NCBI RefSeq assembly: GCF_026340465.1 | Contig: NZ_JAPEPC010000001.1 | Coordinates: 6,124,501-6,188,500 of the forward strand | Direction: 5' to 3' | Origin: Streptomyces sp. NBC_01306 | Lineage (GTDB): Bacteria > Actinomycetota > Actinomycetes > Streptomycetales > Streptomycetaceae | DNA length: 64,000 nt | Part shown: positions 42,943 through 52,247 of the stretch, piece by piece | How positions within the stretch are numbered: position 1 is the first letter of the stretch | Layout of the letters: each line of letters begins with the position of its first letter | The notes under the pieces: model-generated | The model's database searches: none | What the model was told of the DNA's origin: nothing | What the model saw: only the letters and a program-made list of their open reading frames with translations | Made by a program: the position numbers and the translations under genes

Positions 42943-44248
42943 ATGCCTCGCCTTCTCAGCCGTGCCCGCCTCAGCAGAGCCGCGCTCGCCGCGTGCGGGA
43001 TTCCGGCGCTGCTCACACCGCTCGCGCTGGCCGGGGCCGGCCCGGCGGCCGGAACGCCGCTTCCCGGCAGCGCGGCACGCGGCGGCGGATCGGTCATCAC
43101 CGTGACGACCGTCGAGGTGGGCAGGCCCGGCAACCGGGCGATCGGTGTCGTGCCCTTCACTGATGCCGTCTACCGGTCCTGCGCCGACGCCCCCCGACAC
43201 CTCCAAGGGATGCCTGATGGTCGGCGGTGTCCGGCATCCGTACGAGATCGGGCAGCTCGAAGTCACCGTCGACGAGTGGGTGGCGTTCCTGAACACGGCG
43301 GACCCGACGGGCCGGGACCCCCACAACCTCTACGACAGCACCGAGAGTTCCACCGCCTGGCCCAGGTTCGGCCAGATCAACTTCTCCGCGCGGGCCCGCA
43401 GCGGCCACCACTACACGGTGGCCTATCCGCAGTGGGCGGACAAACCGTACGGCTTCGCGAACTTCCTGCGGTCGGCGCGCTTCGTCAACTCGCTCTACAA
43501 CGGCCGGCTGATCTCCGAGAAGTCCGGGAACGGCGGCGGCTTCACGTCACGGACGTACAAGGTCCGGCTGTCGGCGCGCACCGAGCGGGGCATGTACGAC
43601 CTCGCACGGCCGAAAGCCACCCGCTCCCACGCGTCGGGCTTCGTCCTGCCGAGCCAGGACGAATGGATCAAGGCCGCCTACTACGACCCGAAGGGCGGCG
43701 GCACCGACTCCTACTGGAAGTACCCGACCAACCCCGGGGTCTTCGGTGACGGTGACGCGACCGCACCCGCTCCGACGGCCCTGAACCCCTCGACCGGGGA
43801 CGTCACCAACTCCGCGAACCAGCCGCTGGCCACCTACCACGCTTCAGGTCAGCCGGCGCCGGCCTGGTGCCCGGGGCAGGTGCGGCCGGATGTCTGCTCC
43901 AGCGTCAACCCGTTCGGCCTGGACCCCACGCTCTACGCCCGCGTCTACCAGGGCAGTCTCAGTACGGTCGGCCAGGCGCGGAGCACCTCGCCGTGGGGCA
44001 CGTTCGACCAGGGCGGCAACGCGGTCGAGTGGACCGACACCATCGCACCGGCCCCGGCCGGGCAGGACTCCAGCCGCGTCTGGCGGCGGCTGCACGGCGG
44101 GACCGCCGGCGCCCCCGCCTACCAGATGTGGCCGTCGGCCGTCGGACTCCAGCCGCAGGACAATCCGTTCTTCGACCACGTCTATCCGTGGCTCGGCATC
44201 CGGGTCGGCGTCATCGGCACCCTGCGGACCGGCGCCCCGCGGGGCTGA
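42943..44248 (+). pseudogene. SUMF1/formylglycine-generating-like secreted protein, frameshifted
   Basis: Two frames together make one protein. The first (ATG 42943) gives a signal peptide and VITVTTVEVGRPGNRAIGVV; the second gives GGVRHPYEIGQLEVTVDEWV and continues to 44248 through a full SUMF1/EgtB/PvdO-like domain (WRRLHGGT, WLGIRVGVIG). They join at a run of six C at 43190-43195, where removing one C restores a single frame. The family's catalytic Cys residues are not evident, so the protein is likely non-enzymatic or altered. Either the gene is broken in this strain or the run is a sequencing error. Confidence 0.75.
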
Positions 44249-44311
44249 CTCCCGGCCGGCCGTGGCGGTGTTCCGGGCGCTCGCGGACGGCTGACGCGCG
44301 CACCGCGTGCG

Positions 44312-44968
44312 TCAGCCACCGTCCGCGGGCGGCCGGCTGTCCGCGAACTGCAGAGCCAGGCCGTCCACCAGGGCCCTGAGCCCGGTCTCGAAGGCGCCGT
44401 TGTCGACCTTCTGCCGGCGGTCGGCGAGCAGATGCGCCTGTCCGAGGTGCGGATAGTCGGCGGGGTCGTAGGCCGTCTCGTCGTCGACGAAGCCGCGCGC
44501 GAACGAGCCGAGCGCCGAGCCGGTGATGAAGTACCGCATCAGCGCCCCGATGTACGTCGCCTGGGCGGGCGGCCATCCCGCGCGGACCATCGCGCCGAAG
44601 ACCGCGTCGGCCACCCGCAGCCCCGCCGGGCGCCTTCCGGGACCGTGGGCCAGCACCGGGACGATGTTGGGGTGGTCGCTGAGGGCCGCCCGGTAGGAGA
44701 CGGCCCAGTCGTACAGCGCGGTGCGCCAGTCCCGGCCATCCGTCTCGTCGAACATCGACAGGTCGACCTGCGCCGAGACGGCGTCGGCGACCGCTTCGAG
44801 GATCTCGTCCTTGGTACGGAAGTGGTTGTACAGCGAGGGCCCGCTGACCCCCAGTTCGGCGGCGAGCCGGCGGGTGGAGACAGCGGCGAGCCCCTCGGAG
44901 TCCACGAGCGCGCTCGCGGTGGTGACGATGCGCTCCCTGCTGAGGAGGGGCTTGCGTGGGCGGGCCAT
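44312..44968 (-). CDS. TetR-family regulator with TetR_C ligand domain
   Basis: A 218-aa regulator starting MARPRKPLLSRERIV. The helix-turn-helix is VSTRRLAAELGVSGPSLYNHF. The C-terminal domain is of the tetracycline-repressor type. Two Mets upstream are alternatives but without ribosome binding sites. Its promoter carries a 19-bp pseudopalindrome shared with the divergent acyl-CoA dehydrogenase, and a second copy precedes the aldehyde dehydrogenase operon. It is the natural candidate to repress all three units (inference). Confidence 0.85.
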   Translation of the reverse strand: MARPRKPLLSRERIVTTASALVDSEGLAAVSTRRLAAELGVSGPSLYNHFRTKDEILEAVADAVSAQVDLSMFDETDGRDWRTALYDWAVSYRAALSDHPNIVPVLAHGPGRRPAGLRVADAVFGAMVRAGWPPAQATYIGALMRYFITGSALGSFARGFVDDETAYDPADYPHLGQAHLLADRRQKVDNGAFETGLRALVDGLALQFADSRPPADGG

Positions 44969-44996
44969 GGCGCACATAGTAGGGCCTGCCACCCAG

Positions 44997-45015
44997 AAAC
45001 TAGCAGTGCTAATTT
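44997..45015. promoter_or_regulatory. Operator 2 of the ALDH/ACAD TetR regulon
   Basis: AAACTAGCAGTGCTAATTT, a 19-bp pseudopalindrome around a central base, lies 28 bp upstream of the TetR start and 87 bp upstream of the acyl-CoA dehydrogenase. It is nearly the same word as at 40147. Confidence 0.7.
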
Positions 45016-45102
45016 AACGGATCCGGCCCGGCGGCCCGGCCGTCGGGCTGTCCGGCCGCCCGGCCGTTCCGGATGATCCGGCTGATCAAAAAGAGGTGCC
45101 CC

Positions 45103-46260
45103 ATGAATCTGGAGCTCAGTGAGGAGCAGTCCGCGGTACGGCGGCTCGCCGAGGACTTCGTCGCCCGGGAGATCACACCGCACGTCGTCGAGTGGGACCG
45201 GGCGGAGAGCGTCGACCGCTCCGTGGTGCGCAAGCTCGGCGCGCTGGGCTTCCTCGGACTGACCGTGCCCGAGGAGTACGGCGGCTCCGGCGGTGACCAC
45301 CTCTCGTACTGCCTGGTCACCGAGGAGCTGGGCCGCGGGGACTCGTCGGTGCGCGGCATCGTCTCGGTCTCGCTCGGCCTGGTGGCCAAGACCGTCGCGC
45401 ACTGGGGCGACGAGGAGCAGAAGCAGCGCTGGCTGCCCGGCCTCACCTCCGGCGAGTACATCGGCTGTTTCGGCCTCACGGAGCCCGGCACCGGATCCGA
45501 CGCGGGCAACCTCACGACGAAGGCCGTCCGGGACGGCGCCACCGGTGACTACGTCGTCAACGGCTCCAAGATGTTCATCACCAACGGCACCTGGGCCGAT
45601 GTGGTGCTCCTCTTCGCCCGCTCCACCGATGCCCCGGGTCACCGGGGGATCTCGGCGTTCCTGATCCCCACCGACACCCCGGGACTCACCCGCCGTACCG
45701 TCCACGGCAAGCTCGGGCTGCGCGGCCAGGCGACGGCCGAGCTGGTCTTCGAGGACGTACGGGTCCCGGCGTCGGCGATGCTGGCGCCCGAGGGCAAGGG
45801 GTTCTCGGTCGCCATGTCGGCGCTGGCCAAGGGGCGGATGTCGGTCGCCGCGGGCTGTGTGGGCATCGCGCAGGCGGCGCTCGACTGCGCCGTGAAGTAC
45901 GCGACCGAGCGCGAGCAGTTCGGCAGAACGATCGCCCACCACCAGCTCATCCAGGAGCTGATCACCGACATCTCGGTGGACGTGGACGCGGCCCGGCTGC
46001 TCACCTGGCGGGTCGCCGATCTGATCGACCGCGGCGAGCCCTTCGCCACCGAGTCGTCCAAGGCGAAGCTCTTCGCGTCGGAGGCCGCCGTACGGGCCGC
46101 GAACAACGCACTCCAGGTCTTCGGCGGTTACGGGTACATCGACGAGTACCCGGCGGGGAAGCTGCTGCGCGACGCCCGCGTGATGACGCTGTACGAGGGC
46201 ACCAGCCAGATCCAGAAGCTGGTCATCGGCCGCGCGCTCACCGGGGTTTCCGCCTTCTGA
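45103..46260 (+). CDS. Acyl-CoA dehydrogenase
   Basis: A 385-aa FAD enzyme that introduces a double bond next to the thioester of an acyl-CoA. The opening is LELSEEQSAVRRLAEDFV, the FAD-binding signatures are CFGLTEPGTGSDAGN and FITNGTWADVV, and the catalytic Glu is in LYEGTSQIQK. AAGAGG lies 6 nt before the ATG. Divergent from the TetR gene and sharing an operator with it. It may act on the acid made by the aldehyde dehydrogenase after CoA activation elsewhere. Confidence 0.9.
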   Translation: MNLELSEEQSAVRRLAEDFVAREITPHVVEWDRAESVDRSVVRKLGALGFLGLTVPEEYGGSGGDHLSYCLVTEELGRGDSSVRGIVSVSLGLVAKTVAHWGDEEQKQRWLPGLTSGEYIGCFGLTEPGTGSDAGNLTTKAVRDGATGDYVVNGSKMFITNGTWADVVLLFARSTDAPGHRGISAFLIPTDTPGLTRRTVHGKLGLRGQATAELVFEDVRVPASAMLAPEGKGFSVAMSALAKGRMSVAAGCVGIAQAALDCAVKYATEREQFGRTIAHHQLIQELITDISVDVDAARLLTWRVADLIDRGEPFATESSKAKLFASEAAVRAANNALQVFGGYGYIDEYPAGKLLRDARVMTLYEGTSQIQKLVIGRALTGVSAF

Positions 46261-46391
46261 CACCGGGGCCCGCCTTCCGGCCCGCTCGTGGCCGCACCGG
46301 ACGGGCACCCGCGCCGGGCGCCCGCTCTGAGTACCAGCGCTGAGTAGCTGTGCGGATGTGGCCGGTGCCACATCCGCACGATGCTGTCCCC

Positions 46392-46679
46392 ATGAGTGAC
46401 ACACCGGTCAGACAGCAGAACACCGCCGCCTACTACGGCCAGGCCGTCGCCTCCTTCGCCGTCGCACTGGCGGCCATGGCGCTGGGCATCCTCAACCTGG
46501 ACGTCAACGTCTGGGTGCGGGCCTTCCTCGGGCTCGGGCTCCTCTACCTCACGACATCCGCCTTCACCCTCGCCAAGGTCATCAGGGACCGGCAGGAGGC
46601 CGGCCAGATCGTGACCCGGGTCGACCAGGCCCGGCTGGAGAAACTGCTCGCCGAGCACGACCCGTTCCAGAAGCTCTGA
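46392..46679 (+). CDS. YiaA/YiaB-family two-helix membrane protein
   Basis: A 95-aa protein with two hydrophobic helices (QAVASFAVALAAMALGIL and VRAFLGLGLLYLTTSAFTLA) and a charged tail. It matches the YiaAB two-helix domain. Function unknown in any organism as far as I recall. The ATG at 46392 follows a short leader; no clear partner gene. Confidence 0.75.
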   Translation: MSDTPVRQQNTAAYYGQAVASFAVALAAMALGILNLDVNVWVRAFLGLGLLYLTTSAFTLAKVIRDRQEAGQIVTRVDQARLEKLLAEHDPFQKL

Positions 46680-46698
46680 CAGCCGCTGCCATCGTTCT

Positions 46699-46711
46699 AA
46701 GCGCTTGCTCA
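46699..46711. promoter_or_regulatory. Operator A of the TetR/MaoC regulon
   Basis: AAGCGCTTGCTCA, with AAGCGCTT as a perfect palindromic core, lies 61 bp upstream of the TetR start at 46772. The same 13 bp recurs at 47988. Confidence 0.65.
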
Positions 46712-46771
46712 CCTTCGGGGTATGGTGTGCGTCCTGCAGCAGCGCTGCGTCATGGGCGGAAGGGGCGAGCA

Positions 46772-47395
46772 ATGAGCACGGCGGAGGAGACGGCGGGCGG
46801 CGAGGAGCCGTGGGCGGAGGTCGGCCCCGAGGCAGCCAGGCGGCTGCTCGTCGCCGCGGTCGAGGCCTTCGCCGAACGCGGCTACCACGCGACGACGACC
46901 CGCGACATCGCGGGCCGCGCCGGAATGAGCCCGGCCGCGCTCTACATCCACTACAAGACCAAGGAAGAGCTGCTCCACCGGATCAGCCGGATCGGCCACG
47001 AGAAGGCCCTGGAGATCCTGGAGACGGCGGCCGACGGCCCGGGCACACCCGCCGACAGGCTCGCGGCGGCCGTCCGCGCCTTCGTCCGCTGGCACGCCGG
47101 GCACCACATGACTGCCCGTGTCGTCCAGTACGAACTCGACGCGCTCGCCGCCGAACACCGCACCGAGATCGTCGAACTCCGCAAGCGCAGCGACGCCGCC
47201 GTGCGCCGCATCATCAACGACGGTGTGCTGGCAGGGGAGTTCGACGTCCCGTACGTCGCCGGGACAGCGCTGGCCGTGCTGTCGCTCTGCATCGACGTGT
47301 CGCGCTGGTTCAACGTGGAGGGGCGGAGCACGCCCGACGAGGTCGGCGTGTTCTACGCCGACCTCGTCCTGCGGATGGTCTCCGCCCGCAAGTAG
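46772..47395 (+). CDS. TetR-family regulator near MaoC
   Basis: A 207-aa regulator. The helix-turn-helix is ATTTRDIAGRAGMSPAALYIHY, preceded by an acidic 20-residue start. GGAAGGGG lies 7 nt before the ATG. The C-terminal domain resembles TetR proteins of fatty acid and CoA-ester metabolism. A 13-bp word upstream is repeated exactly in front of the convergent MaoC gene, 63 bp away by gene end, so both are likely its targets (inference). Confidence 0.85.
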   Translation: MSTAEETAGGEEPWAEVGPEAARRLLVAAVEAFAERGYHATTTRDIAGRAGMSPAALYIHYKTKEELLHRISRIGHEKALEILETAADGPGTPADRLAAAVRAFVRWHAGHHMTARVVQYELDALAAEHRTEIVELRKRSDAAVRRIINDGVLAGEFDVPYVAGTALAVLSLCIDVSRWFNVEGRSTPDEVGVFYADLVLRMVSARK

Positions 47396-47458
47396 CGCGG
47401 GCTCAGCGGCGGCCCGGCGCCGCGGTGGTCCAGCGGTGCGGCAGTCCCGCGGCCGGTG

Positions 47459-47920
47459 TCAGAAGTAGTAGCGGGAGACCGACTCCGCCACGCACACCGG
47501 CTTGTCGCCGCCCTCGCGCTCCACCGTGACGGCGGCCGTCACCTGGACGCCCCCGCCCGCATCGGACACATCCGTGAGGACCGCCGTGGCCCGCAGCCGG
47601 GAGCCGACCGGCACCGTGGCGGGGAAACGCACCTTGTTGGTGCCGTAGTTGATGCCCATCTTCATCCCCTCGACCCGCATGACCTGCGGGACCAGCGTGG
47701 GCAGCAGCGACAGCGTCAGATAGCCGTGAGCGATGGTCGTGCCGAACGGGCCCGCCGCGGCCTTCTCCGGGTCGACATGGATCCACTGGTGGTCACCCGT
47801 GGCGTCCGCGAAGAGGTCGATCCGCTTCTGGTCGATCTCCAGCCAGTCGCTCGGCCCCAGCTGCTCACCGATCCCGGCGCGCAGCTCATCGGCGGATGTG
47901 AAGATCCTCGGCTCTGCCAT
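47459..47920 (-). CDS. MaoC-family dehydratase (hotdog enoyl-CoA hydratase)
   Basis: A 153-aa hotdog-fold protein. The catalytic Asp and His are in FADATGDHQWIHVDPEKA, and the hydratase-2 helix motif continues with GPFGTTIAHGYLTLSLLP. Such single-domain MaoC proteins hydrate trans-2-enoyl-CoA to (R)-3-hydroxyacyl-CoA. AGGA lies just before the ATG. Its promoter has the 13-bp operator word shared with the nearby TetR gene. Confidence 0.9.
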   Translation of the reverse strand: MAEPRIFTSADELRAGIGEQLGPSDWLEIDQKRIDLFADATGDHQWIHVDPEKAAAGPFGTTIAHGYLTLSLLPTLVPQVMRVEGMKMGINYGTNKVRFPATVPVGSRLRATAVLTDVSDAGGGVQVTAAVTVEREGGDKPVCVAESVSRYYF

Positions 47921-47987
47921 GCGTGATCCTGCCTTTCCCAACAGTCCCGGCGGCCGGCGGCGCTCCGGCGGCCCCAGTGAAGTGTCC

Positions 47988-48000
47988 AAGCGCTTGCTCA
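47988..48000. promoter_or_regulatory. Operator B of the TetR/MaoC regulon
   Basis: AAGCGCTTGCTCA, identical over 13 bp to the site at 46699 and here preceded by C to make the perfect palindrome CAAGCGCTTG. It lies 68 bp upstream of maoC and 82 bp upstream of soxR. Confidence 0.65.
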
Positions 48001-48081
48001 GCATCGTAGGGCGCGCCCGTCCCTGTCAACGACCGGCCGCACCACCGGCCGTTGACGGAGGCGGGCAGTAGGCTTCGCGGA

Positions 48082-48567
48082 GTGCCGCACATTCCAGAGA
48101 AGATCCATGAGCTCACGGTCGGCCAGCTCTCCGCACGGAGCGGGGCCGCCGTCTCCGCCCTGCACTTCTACGAGAGCAAGGGGCTGATCAGCAGCCGCAG
48201 GACGAGCGGGAATCAGCGCCGCTACACCCGGGACGCGCTGCGCCGCGTCGCCTTCGTCCGCGCGGCGCAGCGGGTCGGCATCCCGCTGGCCACGATCAGG
48301 GGCGCGCTCGCCGAACTGCCCGACGAGCGCACGCCCAACCGCGAGGACTGGGCGCGCCTCTCCGCCGCCTGGCGCTCCGAGCTGGACGGGCGCATCGCCC
48401 AGCTCGCCCGCCTGCGCGACCATCTCACCGACTGCATCGGCTGCGGCTGCCTGTCGCTGGAGAACTGCGTCCTGTCCAACCCGGACGACATGTTCGGCGA
48501 CCGCATGACCGGTTCGAGGCTGCTCCCCGGTCCTCCCGGTCCGGCTCCGGAGAGCGGGACCGGCTGA
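48082..48567 (+). CDS. soxR: Redox-sensing transcriptional activator SoxR
   Basis: A 161-aa MerR-family protein. The DNA-binding part is LTVGQLSARSGAAVSALHFY with SSRRTSGNQRRYTRD. The [2Fe-2S] ligands are Cys118, Cys121, Cys123 and Cys129 (CIGCGCLSLENC). In Streptomyces SoxR responds to redox-active pigments rather than superoxide and controls a small oxidoreductase/efflux regulon. The GTG at 48082 is chosen because VPHIPEKIHELTVGQL matches the start of known Streptomyces SoxR proteins; an upstream TTG is unlikely. Confidence 0.93.
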   Translation: MPHIPEKIHELTVGQLSARSGAAVSALHFYESKGLISSRRTSGNQRRYTRDALRRVAFVRAAQRVGIPLATIRGALAELPDERTPNREDWARLSAAWRSELDGRIAQLARLRDHLTDCIGCGCLSLENCVLSNPDDMFGDRMTGSRLLPGPPGPAPESGTG

Positions 48568-48626
48568 CGGTCACGCAGGCTGTATCGGGCCCGCCGGATA
48601 CCGGGCCCGGCCATCGGGCCCGGTTC

Positions 48627-49238
48627 TCAGGCCGCCGATGCCAGGGGTGAGTGCCGGGCGCTCCTCGCGCGGGCCAGCGCGGTGGGGGTGAGGACCGGCT
48701 GCGGTACGAGGATCCCGCAGTGGCTGCAGACAGGCCCCGACCACGGCTCCCGGCCGCCTCGCGAGGTCCAGGTCATGGTCTTCTCGGTACATACCGGGCA
48801 GGCGCCGGCCGGATCGGCCCTGAGGGCGGAAATCAGCCGCCGCAGAACCTCCGCCAGAGGGCGGGACGGGTGCACGGCGGGGTCGCCGCACCAGGCCACA
48901 CCGCAGCCGCCCCAGGTGCGCCGGTGCCAGTCGTCGAAGGTGCCGGGACGCCGTATCCCGTCGTGTTTCTCACGCTTGCGCCGCTCCGCGAACTCCGCCT
49001 CGTAGGCGAGCCAGACGGTTCGCGCCTCTTCAAGTTCGTCGAGCGCGGCCACCAGCCGCGCCGGATCCGGGGCCCGGTCCTCGGGCCCGATGTGATGCCT
49101 GGCACACAGATGATCCCAGGTCGCCCTGTGTCCGTACGGGGCAAACCTCTCCAGACACTTGCGCAGCGAATACCGCCGCAGGGCAAGGTCGTGGTGGGGA
49201 TCGCGCACCTGTCTCGCGAGACTCCGGAAACCGGCCAT
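48627..49238 (-). CDS. Hypothetical protein with C-terminal zinc ribbon
   Basis: A 203-aa protein I do not recognise as a named family. It has a basic N-terminus, HATWDHLCARHHIGPED, a helical centre, and a C-terminal CPVC...CSHCG pair that could bind zinc (about residues 154-185). AGGTGG lies upstream of the ATG at suitable distance. It is convergent with soxR and divergent from the penicillin acylase gene. Function unknown. Confidence 0.6.
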   Translation of the reverse strand: MAGFRSLARQVRDPHHDLALRRYSLRKCLERFAPYGHRATWDHLCARHHIGPEDRAPDPARLVAALDELEEARTVWLAYEAEFAERRKREKHDGIRRPGTFDDWHRRTWGGCGVAWCGDPAVHPSRPLAEVLRRLISALRADPAGACPVCTEKTMTWTSRGGREPWSGPVCSHCGILVPQPVLTPTALARARSARHSPLASAA

Positions 49239-49452
49239 CGCACTGCCACCTCCGTCGCTGAATACTCCTGTGTCAGTGAATGGACGTACGGCTACCCGGT
49301 TCGGCTCCATCGAATTCCCGATGGCTGCCATCACCGATCCGGCCGCTCCCGCACCTGTGTGGTGATTCGGAAAAGGTGACGCATGTTCACCTTACTGACG
49401 GGTTACCTCGCCAGTAACGTCCGTCTCCACGGCTTCCCCCTCAGGAGCATTC

Positions 49453-52230
49453 ATGCGACGACGCACCGGAAAGTTCAGAACCGCCATCGCCATGGCGGTG
49501 TTCGCACTCGGCGCCGGCCTGATGACACCACTGCCGCAGGCGACCGCCGCGGCCGCGGACCCCGTCACCGACTACTGCAAGAGCCAGTGCAACGACATCA
49601 TGCCGCCGGGTGAGAACGGCAACGCCACCCTCGCCCAGATCCTCGCCCACCGTGCGCTGGGCACCCGCCCCGAACACAGCGCCGACCAGCTCGGACCGTA
49701 CGACGCGCTGCCCGCCGGGGCTCCGTCGCTCACCGACTCCACCCTGAACAACTTCTTCAACGACGCCTCGTTCGGCGTCCCCGACGACCAGGTCGCCTCG
49801 GTCACCAAGCCGCGCGACGACGTCAGCATCACCCGGGACAAGAAGACCGGCGTACCCCACATCAAGGGGACGACGCGCTACGGAACCGAGTTCGGTGCCG
49901 GATACGCGGCGGGCCAGGACCGGCTCTGGCTGATGGACCTCTTCCGGCACATCGGCCGCGGCGAGCTCACCTCCTTCGCCGGCGGCGCACTCGCCAACCA
50001 GGGCCTGGAGCAGGAGTTCTGGCCGCAGGCCCCGTACACCGAGCAGGACCTCCAGGACCAGGCCGACCGGATAGCGGCCCAGGGCGCGCGCGGCAAGCAG
50101 GCCATGGACGACGCGCAGGCGTACATCGACGGCATCAACGCCTACCGGCAGAAGTCGAAGGACGGCCGCTACTTCCCCGGCGAGTACGTCCTCACCGGGA
50201 AGATCAACGCGATCACCAACGCCGGTGAGATCGCACCGTTCAAGATCACGGACATGATCGCGCTCGCCTCGGTCGTCGGCAGCCTCTTCGGCAGCGGCGG
50301 TGGCGGCGAGGTGCAGGACGCGCTGTCGCTGCTCTCGGCCCAGCAGAAGTACGGCGTCACCGAGGGCAGCAAGGTCTGGGAGTCGTTCCGGGAGCGCAAC
50401 GACCCGGAGGCGACCCTCACCGTCCATGACGGCACCAGCTTCCCGTACGCGGACAAGCCCGCGGACCCCAAGGGCACCGCGATGCCCGACCCGGGCTCCG
50501 TGAAGGCCGAACCGCTGGTCTACGACCGGACGGGCGGCGCCAAGACCGAGGCGAAGACCCCGGTCAAGGCTCCGAAGAAACTCAAGCCCATGCAGGGGAT
50601 GTACGACAACGGGGTGCTGCCCGCCGACCTGTTCAGCAGCAAGAAGGGCATGTCCAACGCCCTCGTCGTCTCGGGGCAGCACACCGCGAGCGGAAACCCC
50701 GTCGCCGTGTTCGGCCCGCAGACCGGGTACTTCCTGCCCCAGCTGCTGATGCTCCAGGAACTCCAGGGGCCCGGCATCAGCGCCCGCGGTGTCTCCTTCG
50801 CCGGTGTCGGCATGTACATCCAGCTGGGCCGCGGCCAGGACTACGCGTGGAGCGCCACATCCGCGGGCCAGGACATCACCGACACCTACGCGGTGGAGCT
50901 CTGCCAGGACGACACCCACTACCTCTTCCGGGGCGTCTGCACCCCGATGGAGAAGATGGAGCGGACCAACTCCTGGACGCCCACCGTCGCCGACTCCACG
51001 GCGGCCGGCTCCTACCGGATGCAGGTCTACCGCACCAAGTACGGCATCGTGACGCACCGTGCGACCGTCGGCGGCAAACCCGTCGCCTATACCTCGCTGC
51101 GCAGTACGTACGGCCATGAGGCCGACTCGATAGTCGGCTTCCAGATGATGAACGACCCGGGGTACGTGAAGGACGCCAAGACCTTCCAGGAGGCGGCCAG
51201 CCACATCGGCTTCACCTTCAACTGGTTCTACGCGGACTCCCGTCAGGCCGCCTACTTCAACAGCGGCAGGAACCCGGTGCGTGCGGACGGGGTGGACGCC
51301 TCGCTGCCCGTCAAGGCCGAACAGGCCTACGAGTGGAAGGGCTTCGACCCCGACCAGTACGCCACCGACGTCACCCCGCCCGCCCAGCACCCGCAGTCCG
51401 TGGGCCAGGACTACTACGTCTCCTGGAACAACAAGCAGGCCAAGGACTACTCCTCGGCCGGGTTCGGCAACGGCTCGGTGTACCGGGTCGACCTGCTCGG
51501 TGACCGGGTGGCCAAGCTCGTCGCCAAGGGCGGTGTCACCCGTGCCGCGCTGACCCGTGCCATGGCCGAGGCGGCCGTCACCGACCTGCGCGGCGAGGAC
51601 GTCCTGCCCGAACTGCTCGACGTCGTACGGAGCAAGCCGGTCACCGACCCGGCGGAGGCAAAGGCCGTCGAGCAGCTGGAGGCCTGGGTGGCCGACGGCG
51701 CCCAGCGCAAGGAGAACGCCCAGAGCTCGCACGTCTACACCCACCCGGACGCCGTGCGGATCATGGACGCCTGGTGGCCGCTGCTGGTGGAGTCCGAGTT
51801 CAAACCGGGGCTCGGTGACGACCTCTACACGGCGCTCACCAACAACCTCGCCATCGACGAGTCGCCGTCGGCGGCCCACGGACCCACCGGGGCCCACGCC
51901 GGATCCGCCTTCCAGTACGGCTGGTGGAGCTATGTCGACAAGGACATCCGTACGGTCCTGGGACGCCCGGTGAAGGGCAAGCTGGGCAAGACGTACTGCG
52001 GTGGGGGAGACCTGAGCTCCTGCCGCGACGTGCTGCTCTCGACCCTGGGCCAGGCCGCGGCCAAGACCCCGGCGCAGGTCTACCCCGGCGACGACAGCTG
52101 CGCCGCCGGTGACCAGTGGTGCTCGGACGCGATCATCCACCGTCCGCTGGGCGGGCTGCAGTTCTGGCCCATCCAGTGGCAGAACCGGCCCACGTACCAG
52201 CAGGTCGTGGAGTTCCCCTCGCACCGGTAG
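49453..52230 (+). CDS. Secreted penicillin acylase family protein (Ntn hydrolase)
   Basis: A 925-aa exported amidase. A signal peptide (RRRTGKFRT, hydrophobic core, ATAAAA at about 33) precedes the alpha region. The autocatalytic cleavage site lies before Ser401 (KKGMSNALVVSG), which becomes the N-terminal nucleophile of the beta chain. The segment ITRDKKTGVPHIKG near residue 135 and YAAGQDRLWLMDLFRH are typical of the alpha chain. AGGAG lies 6 nt before the ATG. Relatives cleave acyl-homoserine lactones, cyclic lipopeptides or penicillins; the substrate here is not predictable. Followed by a perfect bidirectional terminator. Confidence 0.9.
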   Translation: MRRRTGKFRTAIAMAVFALGAGLMTPLPQATAAAADPVTDYCKSQCNDIMPPGENGNATLAQILAHRALGTRPEHSADQLGPYDALPAGAPSLTDSTLNNFFNDASFGVPDDQVASVTKPRDDVSITRDKKTGVPHIKGTTRYGTEFGAGYAAGQDRLWLMDLFRHIGRGELTSFAGGALANQGLEQEFWPQAPYTEQDLQDQADRIAAQGARGKQAMDDAQAYIDGINAYRQKSKDGRYFPGEYVLTGKINAITNAGEIAPFKITDMIALASVVGSLFGSGGGGEVQDALSLLSAQQKYGVTEGSKVWESFRERNDPEATLTVHDGTSFPYADKPADPKGTAMPDPGSVKAEPLVYDRTGGAKTEAKTPVKAPKKLKPMQGMYDNGVLPADLFSSKKGMSNALVVSGQHTASGNPVAVFGPQTGYFLPQLLMLQELQGPGISARGVSFAGVGMYIQLGRGQDYAWSATSAGQDITDTYAVELCQDDTHYLFRGVCTPMEKMERTNSWTPTVADSTAAGSYRMQVYRTKYGIVTHRATVGGKPVAYTSLRSTYGHEADSIVGFQMMNDPGYVKDAKTFQEAASHIGFTFNWFYADSRQAAYFNSGRNPVRADGVDASLPVKAEQAYEWKGFDPDQYATDVTPPAQHPQSVGQDYYVSWNNKQAKDYSSAGFGNGSVYRVDLLGDRVAKLVAKGGVTRAALTRAMAEAAVTDLRGEDVLPELLDVVRSKPVTDPAEAKAVEQLEAWVADGAQRKENAQSSHVYTHPDAVRIMDAWWPLLVESEFKPGLGDDLYTALTNNLAIDESPSAAHGPTGAHAGSAFQYGWWSYVDKDIRTVLGRPVKGKLGKTYCGGGDLSSCRDVLLSTLGQAAAKTPAQVYPGDDSCAAGDQWCSDAIIHRPLGGLQFWPIQWQNRPTYQQVVEFPSHR

Positions 52231-52247
52231 CGATACCGGGGTAGGGG

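Noticed and set aside
49441..52224. 927-codon open frame opposite the penicillin acylase gene
   Set aside because: It has no signal peptide or motif, while the plus strand carries a signal peptide and the Ntn nucleophile.
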